Source: Tulasnella sp. 424 (Eukaryota; Basidiomycota; Agaricomycetes; Cantharellales; Tulasnellaceae). Taken from it: a DNA stretch of 64,000 nt. Where the stretch lies: assembly GCA_019633425.1 (NCBI GenBank), contig WSUB01000103.1, forward strand, positions 62,001-126,000, given 5' to 3'. Every line of letters starts with the position of its first letter. Position 1 is the stretch's first letter. A model generated the notes under the pieces. It searched no databases. It had not been told where the DNA came from and saw nothing but the letters and a program-made list of their open reading frames with translations. This document shows positions 60,405 through 64,000 of this stretch, piece after piece. The position numbers and the translations under genes are program-made.

Positions 60405-63400
60405 TCATAAAGACGCAAAAAGCGTGGTGAGTTCGACCCATCCTCGGCCACATTGGTTGAGATACCCGTCAACTAGGCGCATGGTGGAATTGAGGAAGTC
60501 TTGATTGACGTGTGCAAAAGCGGCGATATCGCCTGCGAAGGAGGATCAGGGTGTGGTGGATTTCAATCGAACAGGGAACAAACCTTGAGATAGTGAGCCT
60601 TGAGCATGCTCAAGTGCCTTCGCTCCGTCAAACAGTGAACGGAAATAAAGCAGCTGATTATATACTTGAGCGTCAGAGTACTGGATAAAGATAGAGCAGT
60701 GAGCGATGAGTAATACTATCGGATTTGGGGACTTTGCGTACCTCAACTCTCACCGTCCCAGTACACTCGGGGCGGGAGCACTTCCGGTTATGCATGCCAA
60801 CACTCCGTGTCCGATTTTGGCAGATTTCCTCATCGCAAACGGTCCAACCTTCATAATAGCGAGCTATGCACTTTCGAATCTGGGTGTGGAGAGAGGCCTG
60901 GATCCTAGACTTGATTTGAACCGCTGAGCAGGATTCAGAAGGGCAAGCAAGGCCAGTAGGCGTCAAGGATGGGAGCTAGAGATCAATCACTTAGAATAAT
61001 CGTTCGCGGCGGACAACGACGAAGTCAACTTGCCTTCCCGAATCTCATGTTGGTAAATTCGAAGGTGCCATGACAGGCTTTACACTCCAGAAGGAATGGT
61101 TCTGCATCCCTAAACCTGTCCTTGTCCGAGATAAGGGAGGCGAAAGAGACGAAGTCACGTTCTTGAGAGCCAGCGACAGGTGCACTTTGGAACTTGGATG
61201 CATCAAGTCCTACAACGACCAACTCGTTCGTTAGCCTCCATGAAGAACATTACACAGGTAATAAACAAACCAAGACATTCCGCAATCCGTGCGCGATCGG
61301 TGCCCTCGATAGGGTCGCAGAGACGTTCAACGGGGGGTAACACTTGCTGACTAAGATAATACTCGAAATCTATGGTTTTTCAGTGGGACACGGCCTAACC
61401 TTCGCCCGTCAAAATGACATACCGATCTTGAGACCTTCTCCGCGTCGCACCTCGTCTGGGTGCATTGCTCGTTCCGCTTGACCTGTCTTGGAACTTTCGC
61501 CATGTTCTCCTTGGCAGAACAGGTATGGGATGACATCTCCAGCTTTGGCGGTACCGCCACGAGCTTTCATTCGAAGCGCAACTTGGACGTGAGGCTGACC
61601 TTTAGCATCGTAATCTTCAGGATTTTTGCCAAGACGCTATTTGGGGTCGGGTTATTAAGGGCTAACAGCAATCAAGAAGAACCTGATACCTTGAATATCG
61701 TCATGTCCTCCAGGCTAATCTTGCCGGATCTAACGTCTTCCCCGACGGTACTAAGATAGTCGTGGATTTGCTCAAGAACGACATCGGTAGGCTGGCCAGA
61801 CAATATGTAATCAAGCACTTGTCTGAGATCAAAAATGGTATGATGAGCAAACATAACCGAAAGATTCGGACAAAATGGCATTAGGACGAACTTCGATACG
61901 TTTTTGGAGAGGGCACAATATTCTCGTCGCTTCATGTCCAAGCCTTTGATCTCGATTGATGTCTGGCCGGAGGTTTCCACCTTGACGGCAGCGTATTTTT
62001 TCTTCTGGAGAAGCAGCACCCTCTGGAAGACGGCGTCCAGGTCGATCTCTAGGAGTCTGTACCGCTCATTGACGTGCTTCTTGAAAACACTGGCCACTTT
62101 CAATGCGTCCGCCAAGGTACCTGCTTTCGAGTCAACGAAGACCGAATCCGTATCGCCATAAACAACCTATGATGCTGTTGTTAGTTCACGAGTTTCGCTC
62201 AAACCTGTAATGGGCTTACATCAAGCTGAAGGCTTTCAGCTAAGGCCTTGGTATTCGTCAGAATCTCTCGGCCTTTTGAAGTCGTCAAGGCAGCAAGGGG
62301 ACGAGCGTAGAACCTGGACCCTTCGAAACCCAAACATCCGTACATGCTGTTCGCGGTAAGCTTCAGGGCCTTTTGTTTGATGTCCCACTGAGTTGCAAGC
62401 TGTTAGATGGCTGAAGGAACGGACTGGCCAAGAAAGGCGACCCTACCTGCATCTGTTGGGACTCTGTAGCTCTGGGGTCCTTCATGAGGTTCTTGACTTG
62501 TTTTCGTCTGTTAACCAAAGTCGCAATGAGACGAGGAAGGACGCCTTGAGGGGTTCCATCCGCAGGTACATCCGGGATCTTCTCTTCGTCACCCTGGGCG
62601 GTCAAGTTTGAACAAAGATGGGATATTTGCATAGGGAACCTCGTACTTACCTCGTAGATTTCTGCTTTCAGGACAGTTGTGAAATCAATGTTGAACTCCT
62701 GGATGATACTTGGGTACAAGCTGTTGAAGTCCATGACCAGGACGAAGGTATCCCAGAGCCCTCGTTTCGGCTCGAACACGAGACCACCTTTGTACTTGTC
62801 TTTCTTGGGTTTAGCTGCGTTCTGGGCTCCTCCGGTTGGATTTTCTCCATCTTCCACCTCCTCCTTCACCTCCGCCTTGACATTTGTGGCAGGCCCCTTC
62901 TTTGTCCAGCTTTTGTCTGGGCATATGTACTTCAGACGATGGAATTCGTGGAGCAGAATGTACTCGTTCCGTTCAGCACGACCGCCGTTTAGAGTTTTGT
63001 TCCTGAGTTCGGGGTCAGCGAAGCAGCAAAACCCATCCACTAAACCAGCGACGCACCAAGAGTTTCCTGCGAGCGAAGTAAGCTGCTTTGTCAAGGGAAG
63101 CATCTGCACCTTTCCGCTAAGAGCCATCTGCAAGAAAGCGTCCACTTCGCAATGCCGCACGAAGCCGAGCAATCGATCTGGAGAGCCGACGGTGCTGTCG
63201 AAATACATTGCGGTGTCTTCTGGATCAATATCTTGCCGATTGAAGCTCAAATGAGCGCCGCACATCTCCGACAGAGACCAGGTAGTCGAAGTGATCATGC
63301 TCTATCAGGAATCGGGCTCAGATGCGGCTGGGCAAGTCCGCGGGGATCAATTCAACATACCTTGGCTGCATCGCTGGCTAGGTCACATAACAAGCGTCCT

Positions 63401-64000
63401 TGCAAGAACCTTATGTTGCTTCCTTGTCTCCCGATGTGAGGCCATTTCGATCTTCGGAATCGTCCGATGCAGGACCAAGGCTCGACTTTCAGCTGCTTTA
63501 AGCGCATAAGGATCACATCGAGATAAACACCGAGGAATTCGTGTCCAACTATGACGTCTGGGTCGCGCGTCTTGATGACAGCTAATCATAGTACGATGAG
63601 TTCCATTGTTGAGAGTATGAGGAGTGCATTTGAACTCACTGAGCAAGCTCGATAGCAGAGCCTTCTCGTTCTTGACGGCATTGATAACCGGTGTCTGTCG
63701 TCTCGCGGTGTCTTCAAAATTCGAGGGATATTTGTCTAGGCACCGTACAACAATGTGTGCTGAACTCTCCTGCTTCTCCGGCGGAGTCGGATCCTCGATG
63801 TTCACTGGATCGTTCGACACCGGTTAGTGGTCTATTGTTTCTGGCTTAGCGTTCAGACACTCACTGTCTTTCCAGAACCGTGCTGCGGCGGAAACAATTT
63901 CTCGTTGGCTGGTCTGGTGGTTAACGATTGTCCGGACTGATACTGACATGACTGTCAAGGGAGGAACTTCCCGTGGAGCATTGTCGTCTGATTCGGAGAA
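60405..64000 (-). CDS. POL1: DNA polymerase alpha catalytic subunit (B family), 5' end outside window
   Basis: Replicative polymerase that extends primase RNA primers with DNA. The visible part begins in the exonuclease-like region ([22 protein letters not shown]; the exonuclease is inactive in this family) and continues through [35 protein letters not shown] (motif A), [31 protein letters not shown] (motif B) and [16 protein letters not shown] (motif C). The KKYAAVKVE segment follows. The C-terminal domain has two Cys clusters (ECKACHGTF...[16 protein letters not shown]...CSRPEC), binding Zn or Fe-S and the B subunit, and ends [12 protein letters not shown]. Many introns. The N-terminal part, including the start, lies beyond 64000. 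Confidence 0.95.

Overview
The window is nuclear DNA of a filamentous fungus, almost certainly a basidiomycete of the Agaricomycetes type. Genes are cut by many short GT-AG introns of roughly 50-70 nt. The proteins include fungal hallmarks: a Zn2Cys6 transcription factor, SEC72, RHO3, a Nnf1 kinetochore protein and a GRAM-TBC-EF-hand GYP. A TKL-type kinase and a one-membrane-span protein of a kind I remember only from Agaricomycetes narrow it further. I cannot name the order or genus. I see no transposon, rRNA, tRNA or CRISPR-like array. About 28 genes fill 64 kb, so this is a compact euchromatic housekeeping region.

Layout. 1-5.2 kb: two tandem fungal amidase genes, the first cut by the window edge. 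5.2-12.5 kb: RIO2 kinase, APP1 phosphatidate phosphatase, SEC72 (minus) and exosome subunit RRP4. 12.6-22.9 kb: RTC4 (minus), an eEF1A-lysine-methyltransferase-like protein, MMS19 (minus) and tRNA 2'-phosphotransferase TPT1. 23-33.1 kb: U2AF large subunit (minus), ribosomal stalk protein P2, a Zn2Cys6 regulator, V-ATPase subunit G (minus) and a MidA/NDUFAF7-type methyltransferase. 33.3-45.4 kb: the one-span protein (minus), the TBC GTPase-activating protein (minus), Pol III subunit RPC4/RPC53, a Gfo/Idh/MocA oxidoreductase, TAF10 (minus) and RHO3. 45.7-52.2 kb: an unknown protein, a SIRT1/Hst1-type sirtuin, RPS15 (minus) and NNF1 (minus). 52.3-64 kb: a TKL-like kinase (minus), a CLC chloride transporter, an unknown coiled-coil protein, and DNA polymerase alpha catalytic subunit (minus, its 5' end beyond the window).

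The genes do not form a pathway or metabolic cluster. Most belong to RNA processing and translation (RIO2, RRP4, TPT1, U2AF, P2, RPS15), transcription (RPC4, TAF10, sirtuin), chromosome maintenance (POL1, MMS19, NNF1, RTC4) and membrane traffic or ion homeostasis (SEC72, GYP, RHO3, VMA10, CLC, APP1). The notable points are at the level of gene structure. They are the recent amidase tandem duplication, in which one copy has switched to a GC-AG intron inside its active-site serine codon; a run of very small exons (3, 4, 9, 12, 13, 14, 16 and 18 nt) in conserved genes; a G14 homopolymer at a MMS19 splice acceptor; and altered active-site motifs in the TKL kinase and the CLC protein. I found no convincing novel multi-gene system.

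Coordinates of multi-exon genes run from start codon to stop codon on the genome. Exon models were built by hand from reading frame, splice signals and protein-family conservation.
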